64,000 nucleotides of DNA from Thamnaconus septentrionalis (GCA_009823395.1 CM020517.1:16189501-16253500), one strand, 5' to 3'. Shown: positions 29,008 through 39,311, numbered from the stretch's first letter. Translations and numbers: made by a program. Notes: generated by a model from the sequence alone, not told the origin.

Positions 29008-30029
29008 AAAACTGTCTTCCCTACTGTTCAGTCCTCAGACGTGATTCTGATGTTCTTGCTAAATGTGACCACTGTCAAGTTTTCCTTCTCTCAGGTGAGG
29101 ATGACCACAGTGGGTCGTTTACAAGACCCACATAATCTACTTGTTGGAATTAAAGGACCCATATATAACAAAATGCACTTTGCCGATTTTTTTTTTCCAA
29201 CAATGGTGGGCGTCTCCGAACTGTGGATGAAATGAGTGAAGTCCATCCAAAAACAAAGTCTATCTTGAGCACACGCTCGGCTCACCAAATCCACCCCTTT
29301 GTGATGTCACAAAGTGCAGTGGTACCTCCCACCTACCCACTCAGTCAGCCAGGTGTTCATTCCATCAGCTTTGTGGCTCTTTTTTAGTTCAAGGTACCAT
29401 AGCACATTCATTTTAGCAGGGAGCTAAAATGAACCTCTCTAGACTTCATGAATAAATAAATACTTTAATCATTTTATTTTTTAAGATACTGTCATTTTCG
29501 AATCTATATAAATACAAGTGTGATAACAAAATAATTGCGACAGAATAAAATTAAATCTTAGGCGCAGCTCACAGAGTTGTGCAATTTTTCAAACAGGCCT
29601 GCGGGCAACTTACAGTATGTGGTCCTTGGGGGGCTACCTGGTGCCCGCGGGCACCACGTTGTTGACCCCTGCCTTAGTGTGTGGAGCAGAAGCTACTTTG
29701 AAGAGCAGCGGCCCTCCTGCCGCTCCAGCCGGCCGCTGGCTCCAGCGCTGCTCATTTGTTTAGCCGTGTTTCACACTTGGCTGACGAACGCACGAGACGG
29801 CCAGGAAGGTGCAGACCTTTTTAGCTTTGGTTCACCAGTTTCCTTTATGTCACCCCCACCCAAACCCTACTCCCACCCCCACCCTAACCCGGCCGTCTGG
29901 CCTCTGCTTCCTCCGCAGAGAAAGAGAAACGAGTGAAGTCGGGTTCAGACGGCGAGGGGGCCAGCAGCTCTCAGTCGGACAGCTCGGCCAGCCTGGGCAG
30001 CCTTAAAGGAGGAGGTGAGTCACGTCGCC

Positions 30030-30062
<33 letters not shown>

Positions 30063-33000
30063 TGCGTAGCCCCAGGGGCCAATTTCTAGGTTAGTCTTTC
30101 TCAGTAAACATGGGATGACATTTTGAGGCGATCATGTGCGATCACAGGCCTGCATGTCCGAGTGACCCCGTTGTTTACTGGAACTATAGAGGCAGGGTTC
30201 AGCATTGTTACCGTGGAGCAAATCAGGCAACCATAAGGCATTATTAGCTCAGCATAGAGATCACAGTCTGTCCTTTCTTTATTGCCTGTGGCACAGTGGC
30301 CATATATTGACTTCCCTGTTTTTTCTTGTGCACGCCCTTTGTATGGGCATCTTGAGCAGCAGTTATTTTTCTTCAAGTTCAAGGCCACTGACTTCTTTTC
30401 AAGTAGGGAATAAAAATGTGCTGTTTAATCTTCATCATTCTTATCATTCTTATTAATTTTAGTATGCTGTGGCACCAGTCACCTCTGCTCGATGTCAGTA
30501 TCCAGGCAGACCGAGTAACCCCTTTAATTTAACCTGAGTGCTTTCTACTGTAATTCAGCTCCACTGATGAGGAGAATTCAAAAAAGTTGTCTTTTTTTTT
30601 AATAAAATAGTAGCAGTTGTGGTGGAGGAAAGGGAAGTGTGAGAGACGGGAGGGAGGGGAGGAAATTCCCCTGGTTTTAAAGGTCACAGGGTCAAAGGCT
30701 TTTCATTTGTCATAACTTACACCAGTACAACAAACGAAATGGTGTGCCCCCCGTTGCAAGCAGCGCGTCATTCAAGTCACTCAGTAGGATAGAAACAAGT
30801 ACATATAAAACATCTTAAGCCAGTAAATAATCTGCGAGCTCCGGCTGCGCCGCCATGTTCTTGTGCATGCCTTTTTTCACGTAAACCTCCAAAAGGAGCC
30901 ACTTTTTTCCCAGGCAAAACCTCTGAAAACATCTGCTTTGTGCAGAGCTCCCTCCCCTCTGCCAGGCCAGCTGGCTCCAAGCCAGAGGGGAAATCTCTCG
31001 CTAAATCGGATCTGAGAATAAACCGTCCTCTGGCCCTGAAAGTGTGCCGTCCTGGCCGGGCCGGCGCAGGTTTCTAAACGGGCGCAAAGTAGGACTTGGA
31101 AGCCAATCCTGGCGATGGGAGAGGTTTGGCATGTGTGTTTTTTTTTAGCGCCCAGATTATCTCTCGGGGACATCTGATCGGATATCTGGCTGCGGTGAGA
31201 TGACCGCCTCCATCCAGCAAATTGATCTGAAAAGGAGCCTTAATGCAAAGTCCCCCCACAGTCTTTGCATCAGGCGTTTCAGCGCTGATCAACCCATAGT
31301 GTTGTAGTCAAGACCGCAACAACTGAGACAAAGACAGTATAAGACTAGAGAGTATACAGATTGAGATAAGACCAAGACAAGACCAAGACTTCATATTTAA
31401 AAGAAAAATAACAACAAGACAGAAAAAAAATGACCAGTGTCTTTTTTAAATTCAAGTTTGCTTCTAAATTGAACAGCAACATCTTTTTTCAGCAACAGAA
31501 CTTTTAATAATTTTCTTTCACATTTTGTTGCTTTGCCAACAATTCTGAACCATTTTTTAAAAAAACAACTTTGCTTCTTAAAATGAAAAAATAAACTAAC
31601 TAGGAATAAGGGGGCAGGGTGTCACTCTGGGTGTCACCAACAGGGCATAAAATGGCAGCAGCTGGATTCTTTTCCGTTATTATCGTGTCATTACAGTGTT
31701 GCTGAGTCTTCACTGGTCTTGATCAAAAATCCTGAGTCCGTCCAGTCCGAGAGAGAGAAAGAACCCAGTACAAATGAGTCCGAGATGAGACTCGGACTCA
31801 TTTGGTCTGTAGACCAATACCAATCTCTAGTACTACAACACTATCAACCCCAAGGCCACCCCTGTAGCGGTGACATTTGACCTGTCAGCAGTTTACAAGT
31901 ATATACCCTTCACTCGCTGGAGCTGTCTGCCACTGAGTCAGACGTTCCTTCAGGATCCGCGGTGCCGTCAGAGATGAGTCAGCTCCATTCACGAGACATG
32001 AGAGCCTCCACCTCCCCTGGCGCCAGGCCTCTCGCAAGCACTTGCAAAACACAACGGCCACGTCTTCCTGTGTTGCCATCTGATAGCCGCAGGACTGTTT
32101 TTTTTTTCCCCCCCTTTTTTTCTTTCAGCGATCGTCCTTTGCTGTCTCTTCATCCAAGGGCTGCGAACAGAAGGTTATGTTATTTATTGATCAAACTGCT
32201 GTTTAACCCCAAAAGGACTGGGTCTGTCGATAGGCCTGCGTTAATGTTTTAAAAGCCTCACAGGTTTATGGAGCAGATAAAGATCCTGCATTGCTTTAGT
32301 GAAAATACAATTGATTTACTGACAAAAAAAAAACAACACATCGTCGCAAGTAGCCATACTCACGCTTGTTTTCTTTGAATTTTCACAACACTTTATTAAG
32401 AGATGGCATTAAAATACAGTGTTTGCTTTCAAACATTATACAGTAATTTTTTGCCACTCACAGCTTTTTTTTTCTTTCTCCAAAACTGAACAAAATACCA
32501 AAAAAATTAACAATTATTTTTGATTCGCCGCGAGGACAAAGCCAGAGAGGAGGTGGAACCCAGCACAGAGTGTAGCGCGTAACCCAGTCACGTTTTGTCA
32601 CGGTGTGTAAATGAGATGGAGTCGATGAGTTTTCACTGTTCCCTGCGGACGCCGCAGATGAGCGCGGACACTTGACATTGACGCACATTAATCATCGGGC
32701 AAAGCCGTTAGGATCCGGGGCCAATGGCCGATCAGGGGGGTGTCACGGTGTAAAAACGTGCCGTGCCAGGAGGTCACACCACGCTCACTCATCACAGCGT
32801 GGCACTCTGCAGATGGCCGCGTCCACCAAAGACACCAGAGGCCTGAGAGGAACAGCCGATGCATGCGGTGCCCACGCTCAGTTCTACTCTCGCATTGCTT
32901 GGAAATGTGAATTACATGTAAATTTGTCGAGTCGCACACAGATTTATTCACTCACGTGCATTTCTGTGTTGTTGTTTTTGGGTTTTTTTTGGAACATTTC

Positions 33001-36000
33001 TTTATTTCTGTCGGTAGAAGGGTTGAGTTTGGGCAACTGGGCTTGTTCCTGTGATCTTCCTCAGTTCTGAAAGTGGTTGGAGCCCCAGGTATTTAACCAG
33101 CAGGAGGTGTGGGTGGGGCTAGGTAGGGGCTGAGTTACCTCCTATTAGCAAGGTGTTGATTATCAATGAGGCGTTGATTCTGCTAGCAGAGTGAACCTCA
33201 TGAGCGTCGTTGATCTGACGACCCACTCAGTGAGCCTCCTACTTCTGCCCTGACATCATGTGAGTGGTCAGGCCCCCTCGAGGAAAGGTGTGAAGAGTGG
33301 TCGAATCTTCCTCAAGGCTGCGTGAACATGAATGGCTTCTTTCACTCCTCGCTCAAACTCATCTGTCTCCTCTGCATAGCATCTGTACACCTGAGCCTTT
33401 GAAGGAGTGGCCTTTCTCCTGTAAATGCAATTTATCTCTGTCTCGTAGAAGTCGCCACAGGAAACCTTCTGGATTTGGCAGGGGGAGCCAACACGGCACT
33501 GGTCCACTCAGGAAAACTGCAGTCCGAAACGGATCCATTCATGGTCCACAATCGCTCGACGGAGAACAACAATACTGTATGGGTAAGGCGAGAGGCAGAG
33601 GGGGCGGGCCGCAGAGTTTCAGCTCTGCTTGGCCTTGATAAGATCCGGAGACAAGGAGGAGGCCCGGAGAGAAACGTTGGCGTAGTATATATTTAAATTG
33701 CTGCATTGTTAAGTCGGACAATTGCCCATTGAAAAGCGTAGTAGTGGTAATCACGTCAGATGGTCACATAGCTGAAGAGGGTGTGGAGCTGAGGCGGCCT
33801 CGGTGTTTTTCTGCCTCTTGTGAAGCAGCGCTTGTCACTTTTGTTGTCCGAGAAACCGCACATTTTTGCCATTAACCCATGTGTGCACGTTGTGTCTGGC
33901 AGGAGATGGAGGACGGTCTAGACGAGGCTTTCTCAAGGTGAGAACCACTGGAGCTTTTTGATTTTTCTCTCCCCCCTCCCTCCTAACAAACAGCCTCTGT
34001 TAAACATCCACACACGCTGCGGGTTTGGAAATGAGCACCTGTGGTTTCTTTAAGATAAACGCTGCCTGCCTCCGGGCTCCGCTCACTCCCTGCACTCCAT
34101 TTACAGGTCTGGGAGCAGCCGACACCCACCGAGTCACGCTGCTTTAGTGGGCTCAGTCTACCATTATCACAGGCTTTCTTACTGTTTTAACAAGGGTGCA
34201 GAAAGTCAAGGCGACTGCACAAGCGTGCCTTTTGAGGTAACCTCGCACGGCAGCTGGATCACTCTTATTCAGCTGGGGATCTTGGATAATTGGTGCTCAT
34301 CCATCTTGCCGTCCTATCAGAAAGAGTTTTTTTTTGTATTCTTTGACTTGAAATTGCAATTGTATCCCCAACCAGTCAGATTTTCCTGTGATGAAAGAGG
34401 GAGTCACCGCTATTGTCTACTCTTAAAAACTCCCCAAATAGATCAGCATGACGCAAATATGATTCTAGCTGACGCCAAAAAGAAAAAAAAATAGAGGAAC
34501 TAGGCAACTGTATCAAAGATGAGTGACTTTTAGACAGTAAAAGGAGAACAAGAGGTGAATTTGAGGTTTTTCTTGGGGGACGATGTGTTTGTCAATTTCC
34601 TCCTGACTGGTCTCTCAAGAACGCACTTAAAAAACTGCACTGTAAAGCGGCTCACCGCGTGGCGATCGCCCTTTGCAGTGATGGGAATTTGAAGGGTTTT
34701 TGGAGAACAGCGACATCAAGTGGCTACATTCTAGATTGCAGTGTCTTCCACTCCCCCTACTTCTCCCGAGTTTGCCAGTGAGCTACGGTGGCCTGCACAC
34801 CCAAACCTGGATACCTCGTCCACCTTCTTCTTCGTTGGTTTCAAAAAATAAAATAAATCACAAGCCAAATTGGTACACACTGGACCTTAAATGGTTATAA
34901 AACATCTTCATCTGAAGTTCCAGGCTGCTCACACCATCAACTTATTCGCTGTTCTGTCGTTGTCGTGGAATAAAAGCGCACGCAAATCTGATAATCGTTG
35001 CTTGCAGAGTGACAGGAAAGTTGAGAATCTGCGCTAATTGGAATCCAGTGAACTCCATGGGGACAGTGGACAAAGCAATCAGAGTGTAGCAGGGGGTCCT
35101 CGGTGATGAATGTTTTAATTAGGTGTGTATCAGCGGCACACGCTGATAAGCTGAGGCGGCCTCCTGTTTACATCTGTTTGCCTCAGACGGCCTCTCAACA
35201 CCCGGAGAGTGCGTTCCTTTCCTTCCGGCTCTGCTTTTCATTACCTCCACTCGGATCGGCGTCGAGCTCATTACTCATTTAGCGGAGGGGCGAACGCATC
35301 TCGCTGCTGTAATCAAGAGCTAAGAGGCCATTTTTAGCTCCGTTATCAGCCCATTATTTGTCCGCACACAATGTAATTGCTCCCTAATGTCGTGTCCCGC
35401 TGTGTGAATAATGACGGGTGCTCCCATCCTAAGCAGAGATTCATCCGTAAATAATAATAATAATAATAATAATGTTTATGGAATGAAGGGAGTTGCGGGG
35501 CATGATGACTAAGTTAAAGTACATTTTTCCACATGGGATGATCAATATTTATGACTGGAAAAAGATTCATTGTTGTTTTCAGTGTAACTCCTGGCTGATG
35601 CGTGGCGCTGAAAGTTTTTTATTTATTTATTTATTTTTTTTTAGGGGGATTACTTAGATTAGTAAAGTATGCCAACCCTTTTAAGAAAAAGTCTCCACCA
35701 AAAAAAAACACCATCAAAAAACTTTCTGATTATTTTCTAATAATGGCTCATTTGTTCTAATATCTTATTACATTATATTATATCTTACTAAAAACAAAGC
35801 TACTATAATATTTTTATAATAGCAAATAATATAGTCATCCTCATTCATCTTCCATTTGACCTGCAGCGATAAAACCCAGCGTTGCAACGTTCGTCTGTGG
35901 GAAAATGCTGCCACCTGGCGTCAGTTGTTTGTGTTGCAATTGCGCGGGACAGAAAGATTGCCAAGTGTGATGGAGCGAAGTCACACTTCCTTTTTCATCC

Positions 36001-37519
36001 TAATTGCAGTTTAAGATGACCAAACAGTGTTATTTATTATTTTGATATCAAACATGACCTAACTCGTAGTGCTTCTTCGGGTCTCCGTCTGTTTAGTAGA
36101 GAATTGCTGGGAGTTTTCTTAATGTTGCCTGACTTGTGATGTTTCCTTTGCGCTCCCTACCCCCACTAGCCGCAGTCTGGATAGCTTTGAATCCTACTCA
36201 GGTAACAAAGTCATTCACCGGATCTGTTGATTCCACCTCATTCTCCTCCAGTCAACCTACTGTTCAAACCTTCTCATCTGTTTAAATGTCCGTCTTCAGC
36301 TTGGTCGAGTTTGGGTCATGCCGTTTCATTTATTTATTTGTTTTCTTTTCCGGAAGCCCTTTACCATTCAGAAGATTTGTCTGCACTCAGTTGCAAAAAA
36401 AAAAAAAAAATGCATCCCGAGAGTCATTACAGCAGTTTGATCACCTCAGTGGAGCTTCTCCAGGGGTGCAGAAGCGTATGCACATACAGTAGTCTGCGTA
36501 AACGTCTTTGTCACTCACATTCTTTGCGTCAGTAGCTGCGTATCCATTCCAGTTTTTTGCAAAATGAAAGCGATATTTCTAAAATTTAGACAAAGTACAA
36601 TTGCGATTTGCAGGTGTTTCCATTGAATGGTGTGAAGCGCGTAAGCTGTAATTCTCGTCAAATCTCGTCCCGCGAGACCCCACTTTGAGGAGGATGGAGG
36701 TAGAAAACATTTTGTGATAAATCGATGTTGTTTGCTGTCAAGAGTGGTTGTTGTATTTTTCTCTTTGATTACTTGTAAAAAAAAAAAATATTGCGTCTTC
36801 TCCTCCATCCAAACATAACGCGCCATTTTCACTTGAAGTGAACTGGTCACATGACCTCGTATGTCACGTCCACTGAAGTGAAAATGCGAAAAGTGTTGAC
36901 GTGACACTTTTGCGATATTCCTCTATATTGATACGTCTGAAAAACCACCTCATGAAAGCGTCAAAACCTTTTAGCCATGTTTGAGAGGCTTTTTCGAAGT
37001 TTAGCTGTTTCCATCACCAGTTTTGTTATTGCGATATTTAGATTTTGCACAATTCTAGGGGTCTGATTGGCTCCGAGCCAGTGACTCTGGGATGAGAGAT
37101 GCCTCATTGGACACGCACAAAATAAATCTTTTGTGTTCACATGTAAATCTAACACTTTCTGTGTTCGACTGACCTTCGTTGCGACCCATCTTCCAGTTCA
37201 TTAAAAGGATCGTGTCATTGCCACATTCACCAGCATGACGTTTTTCACGAGGACCAAGAATCCCACCGTGTAGAACTCATGTTCATGCATCTCATGTAAA
37301 AATCTGTCGCACCGTGTGTTTGTTACCCGCTGAAATGTCCTCACCGGCGTCTCTCTTTTCCTCTGTCCCTCCAGACTCGCTGAGTCTCGCACTAACCCCC
37401 AGGTCCTGGACATTGGGGTGAACCCTCAGGACTTAAACACTGAAGAGTGCCTGTCCCCAGGCAAATGGGACCAAGAGGACACAGACTTCACCGCACAAAA
37501 AAACACTTGTGGGTTCTAA
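6439..37519 (+). CDS. ldlrap1: Low density lipoprotein receptor adapter protein 1 (ARH), complete, nine exons
   Basis: Cytosolic adaptor that links the NPxY tail motif of the LDL receptor to clathrin and AP-2. Coding exons: 6439-6523, 20560-20702, 21399-21511, 23921-24035, 25601-25673, 29919-30014, 33449-33582, 33903-33937, 37375-37519; all junctions keep frame with GT-AG ends. The product is 312 aa (human 308). It starts MDALKSAGRAIIRSPSMAKQ. The PTB domain spans about residues 30-170 (KLPENWTDTRETLLEG, KASGKKLQKVTLKISPRG, YCTADKMHDKVFAYIVQSQH, TVAQAFRVAFEFWQ). The clathrin-box region is LLDLA at 215-219, with alanine where human has glutamate. The beta2-adaptin motif DEAFSRLAESR is at 260-270 and is split by the exon 8/9 junction inside Arg265. 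The C-terminus ends KNTCGF, unlike the human end. The start is the first ATG in the CpG-rich region and matches the family N-terminus. Confidence 0.96.
6655..6721. repeat. (TG)n microsatellite
   Basis: About 33 uninterrupted TG units directly after a short CTG run (6637-6654), 130 bp downstream of the ldlrap1 exon 1 donor. Further short GT runs lie at about 6988-7008 and 7122-7136. Confidence 0.97.
7974..8019. repeat. (TC)n microsatellite
   Basis: About 23 perfect TC units in ldlrap1 intron 1. Confidence 0.97.
10697..10915 (+). repeat. Fold-back dispersed repeat, right-half copy 1
   Basis: Shares with 36735-37062 the strings 'gctgtcaagaatggttgtta', 'tacgtctgaaaaacc', 'ttttagccat' and 'caattctaggggtc'. 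The end 'atggaaatgcagct' is also found, in both orientations, at the ends of the other copies. Probably a non-autonomous DNA element; class not determined. Confidence 0.65.
11385..11613 (+). repeat. Fold-back dispersed repeat, right-half copy 2
   Basis: Repeats the copy 1 order: 'gacacttttgcaatacacct', 'gtctgaaaaaccacctcatg', 'gagaggtttttcaaagtttg', 'caattctaggggcaatggaa'. It lies 0.7 kb from copy 1 in the same orientation. Confidence 0.7.
12758..13105. mobile_element. Tc1/mariner-like miniature element (non-autonomous)
   Basis: The left end is 'tacactgccagtaaaaagtc' followed by 'tggacgcacc'. The right end, reverse-complemented, begins 'taccctagcagtcaaacgtt' followed by 'tggacacacc'. These are imperfect terminal inverted repeats of the kind common in teleost Tc1-type miniature elements, flanked by TA. 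The interior is about 290 bp of AT-rich DNA with no transposase. Confidence 0.7.
15575..15800 (-). repeat. Fold-back dispersed repeat, inverted copy 3
   Basis: Carries the family strings as reverse complement ('acgaggtggttttgcagatg', 'ttgcaaaagtgtcatggaaa') and ends 'aaaaactgtaatggagacgc' then 'agct', the inverse-type end seen at 36540. Confidence 0.65.
20140..20441. mobile_element. Harbinger-like miniature inverted-repeat element
   Basis: The left end 'agatccttccacaccggcag' and the reverse complement of the right end 'aggtcctacacactgggcaa' form imperfect terminal inverted repeats. Both are flanked by TAA (20137-20139 and 20442-20444), fitting the 3-bp TWA target duplications of PIF/Harbinger elements. 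The 302-bp interior has subterminal 'gcgaa' motifs and no coding capacity. It ends 118 bp before ldlrap1 exon 2. Confidence 0.7.
20703..23920 (+). other. ldlrap1: ldlrap1 introns 2 and 3
   Basis: Intron 2 (20703-21398) and intron 3 (21512-23920) flank the 113-nt exon 3. No coding exon or recognisable element beyond short A/T runs and a (GT)n tract at about 23884-23902, just before the exon 4 acceptor. Confidence 0.8.
24165..24265 (-). repeat. Fold-back dispersed repeat, short fragment
   Basis: Contains 'ttttagaaatgtcgctttta' and 'gaaaaactgtcatggaaatg', matching 15735-15790, so it is a truncated copy of the same repeat family in ldlrap1 intron 4. Confidence 0.5.
24906..25472. repeat. Long polypyrimidine (TCC)n-type tract in ldlrap1 intron 4
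   Basis: About 570 bp almost wholly C and T on the plus strand, dominated by CTC/TCC triplets with few A or G interruptions. It ends about 130 bp before exon 5. A (CA)n run and a (TCTA)n run follow at 25483-25500 and about 25577-25593. The long open frame read through it (a Ser/Leu/Pro-only product) is a composition artefact. Confidence 0.95.
27293..27366. repeat. (GT)n microsatellite
   Basis: About 37 uninterrupted GT units in ldlrap1 intron 5, immediately before copy 1 of the direct repeat. Confidence 0.97.
27379..27717 (+). repeat. Direct repeat copy 1 flanking ldlrap1 exon 6
   Basis: Shares long, nearly identical blocks with 30353-30668 in the same order: 'atttttcttcaagttcaagg', 'ataaaaatgtgctg', 'gtatgctgtggcaccagtca', 'taacccctttaattt', 'cctgagtgctttctactgta', then an A-rich joint and a GGGA-rich end. 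Confidence 0.92.
28335..28566 (+). repeat. Dispersed repeat, copy 1
   Basis: Contains 'aacagcgacaccaagtggtt' and 'gccagtgagctacga'. Related copies lie at 34683-34860 ('aacagcgacatcaagtggct', 'gccagtgagctacgg') and, inverted, at about 54466-54600. Familiar as a percomorph dispersed repeat, but the class was not determined. Confidence 0.55.
28959..29005. repeat. (GT)n microsatellite
   Basis: About 23 GT units in ldlrap1 intron 5. Confidence 0.97.
30353..30668 (+). repeat. Direct repeat copy 2 flanking ldlrap1 exon 6
   Basis: Second copy of the block at 27379, same orientation, about 3 kb downstream. Differences are point changes and small indels, for example in the ATT-rich spacer. Exon 6 (29919-30014) lies between the copies. 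Confidence 0.92.
31296..31844. mobile_element. Fold-back element with 'atagtgttgtagt' inverted ends
   Basis: Begins 'atagtgttgtagtcaagacc' and ends 'agtactacaacactat', giving perfect 13-bp inverted termini. The interior is rich in 'aagaccaagac' and 'gagtccgagat' motifs with no open frame. It resembles a non-autonomous teleost DNA transposon; superfamily not determined. Confidence 0.6.
34683..34860 (+). repeat. Dispersed repeat, copy 2
   Basis: Matches the copy at 28335 over 'cagcgacatcaagtgg' and 'gccagtgagctacgg' but diverges afterwards. Confidence 0.55.
36170..36201 (+). other. ldlrap1: Candidate 32-nt cassette exon of ldlrap1
   Basis: A pyrimidine-rich acceptor (CTCCCTACCCCCACTAG) precedes 32 nt that are open in the reading phase left by exon 8, then a CAG|GTAACA donor. 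Included, it would encode S-RSLDSFESYS after Ser264, shift exon 9 by one frame and stop at TGA 37419-37421, giving a 290-aa protein. Splice signals and open frame are seen; use in vivo is inference. Confidence 0.4.
36540..37062 (+). repeat. Fold-back dispersed repeat, longest copy
   Basis: The left end carries 'attccagttttttgcaaaat' and 'gatatttctaaaattt', which is the inverse of the end at 15735-15800. The right end carries 'gattttgcacaattctaggg'. This full-length arrangement explains the half copies at 10.7, 11.4, 15.6 and 24.2 kb. Confidence 0.65.
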
Positions 37520-38010
37520 CGTCGGCCTGTCCCACCGAGGAGATCCAGGGAAAGAAATAGCAAGACTGGAAAGTGGAGAAGTATCAAAAGACGCGCTTGT
37601 GACAAGAGACGTTTCCCGCTTTCTGTCTGCTGCCAAGTCCTCCCTGCGCGGCGGCCCAGTCGCTCGGCAGGAGACGGGACAACGTGAGCAGGCTGCTCGC
37701 AAAACAGGCCAAAGCAATAAAAACTCTGCTATCCCCTTTTCTACAACATGCAGTCACTCACGGTTTGTTACAGTCTGTGTATTAGCTCCTGTGTTTTGCG
37801 TCTGTTCACCCGTCCCCATGTTTGTGTCGTGTTCGTGCTACGTTGTTGTGCGCTGTGTGTTCAAGAATGTGTGAGGAAGGCCCAGAGTGTAACATTCGAA
37901 AGGATTTGAATTTAGGAAAGAACAAAAAAACTGATTTTGTGAGATCATTTCCTAAAATTTAAAAGCTGTTTTGTTATGATTTGTGTTTACAATAAAAAGC
38001 AAGTCCGCTT
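37520..38010 (+). other. ldlrap1: ldlrap1 3' UTR
   Basis: Follows stop TAA at 37517-37519. AATAAA occurs at 37716-37721 and, better placed, at 37991-37996. Confidence 0.65.
37991..37996 (+). terminator. Candidate polyadenylation signal of ldlrap1
   Basis: AATAAA 470 bp after the stop codon. The proximal hexamer at 37716-37721 is an alternative. Confidence 0.5.
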
Positions 38011-38500
38011 GTAAGGAGGTGACCGCCACTGGGCGTCTACAGTAGGTCTAAACTTGGATCTGCTGAGGTTTGGTGAATTTTAGTCTTGCATCACAGCTGG
38101 TATAGGAAAGGTGTGAGATGCAGTGGGACATGGACATTGTTTGCAATGTGCTCTCTTCTAATTGGCTGGTAGTAAATCTTACGCACTGGGCTTTTTTTTT
38201 TTAAAGATGTGAGTGAATGTCATAAGGTCAAGGTCAACAACAAGGTGCTCTCACGTTTGTGTCACTTTTGTAATGGAGGAAGGAACCTGGATCAGAGGGG
38301 AACGTCATCTTCTGGAGCCACGGTGGTTATAGTCTCAGTATTATGGCAGAGCAAAGTCTCTGGCTTTGTGCTTTGAGGGTTAAGGCTTGTGTTGGGCAGC
38401 AGTGGCTGGATGCATGTGTCAGGTGGTGGAAGATGAGAACGAAATGACAATCTTATTTTCCTTCTAATGCAAAATCTATTTTTGCACTCAGAATTCATCC

Positions 38501-38502
38501 TT

Positions 38503-38538
<36 letters not shown>
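38501..38538. repeat. Poly-T/poly-A palindrome
   Basis: 22 T followed directly by 16 A, able to form a perfect cruciform. Possibly two retroelement tails joined head to head, or slippage. Confidence 0.95.
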
Positions 38539-39311
38539 GCAGATTTTATCTGAGGGAAACTGATGTCAGTAAGTATTCAAGTCATTATTTACACTTTTAT
38601 ACAGTGCCTCTATTCACCCAAACCTCAATGTTATACCACTTTGTTGTGTCATAGAGTTGAATCACATTGAAACAGTTTTTCTACCAGGAACTGAAACTCC
38701 CACCAAGAACACAGGTCAATCCTCATTCTGACTCGTAGATATCGTGAACCTTGCAGATATTTTCTTCTGGAAACTTTCATCATTCGCTTCACTGTGATTC
38801 ATGTTTTTAAAATGCAAACAAACCATACCTTTAAGAGGCTAACATTTTCTATTGCCACCATTGTATGTTAAATTATACTTTTGCATTGACTTTGTTAGTT
38901 TACCTTTTTTCCCAGGGTGTTTCCCAAGGTTTTTTGTTTCTTTCTTTTGTTTTTGTTTTTATTGCATTTGTGTATGTAAAAAAATAAATAAATTAATTTA
39001 CAGAAATTTTAATCACATTACAACGTCATGGCGTATGTTTCATTTCAAAATGACTGTAGTGTGTGGTTTGTCAATTGAATGTACCAACCGCTCTAAAAGC
39101 GCCTACTGGTCCGGATCTTCCTTATTTGGTCTTAGTGTGATGAACAGTGCTGTTTACATGGTATCAAGAGGTTCAATCAGAGTATCTATTAATATCTAAT
39201 AGATACTAACTGCGCTTGAACCAGATGTGGACCTGATTATTATGACTGCTCAAGGCAAAGTTTAACATGTAGTTGTCCAAGTGTTTTTGCACTTAAAAAC
39301 CGAGACGAAAG

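Larger units (their letters stand above)
25674..29918 (+). other. ldlrap1: ldlrap1 intron 5
   Basis: Contains a GC-rich stretch at about 26480-27280, two long (GT)n tracts, the first copy of a direct repeat (27379-27717), a degraded dispersed repeat (28335-28566), and at about 29570-29670 a palindromic 'ggtgcccgcgggcaccacgt' string resembling the end of a common teleost hAT-type repeat. The open frames in the GC-rich part are low-complexity and were not accepted as exons. Confidence 0.75.
30015..33448 (+). other. ldlrap1: ldlrap1 intron 6
   Basis: Starts with an (ATC)n run (30030-30062) just after the exon 6 donor. It holds direct repeat copy 2 (30353-30668) and a fold-back element (31296-31844). 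The remainder shows no coding exon I can support. Confidence 0.75.
33938..37374 (+). other. ldlrap1: ldlrap1 intron 8
   Basis: Contains a dispersed repeat copy (34683-34860), an (ATA)n run near 35450, a candidate 32-nt exon (36170-36201) and the most complete copy of the fold-back repeat (36540-37062). No other coding segment was supported. Confidence 0.75.
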
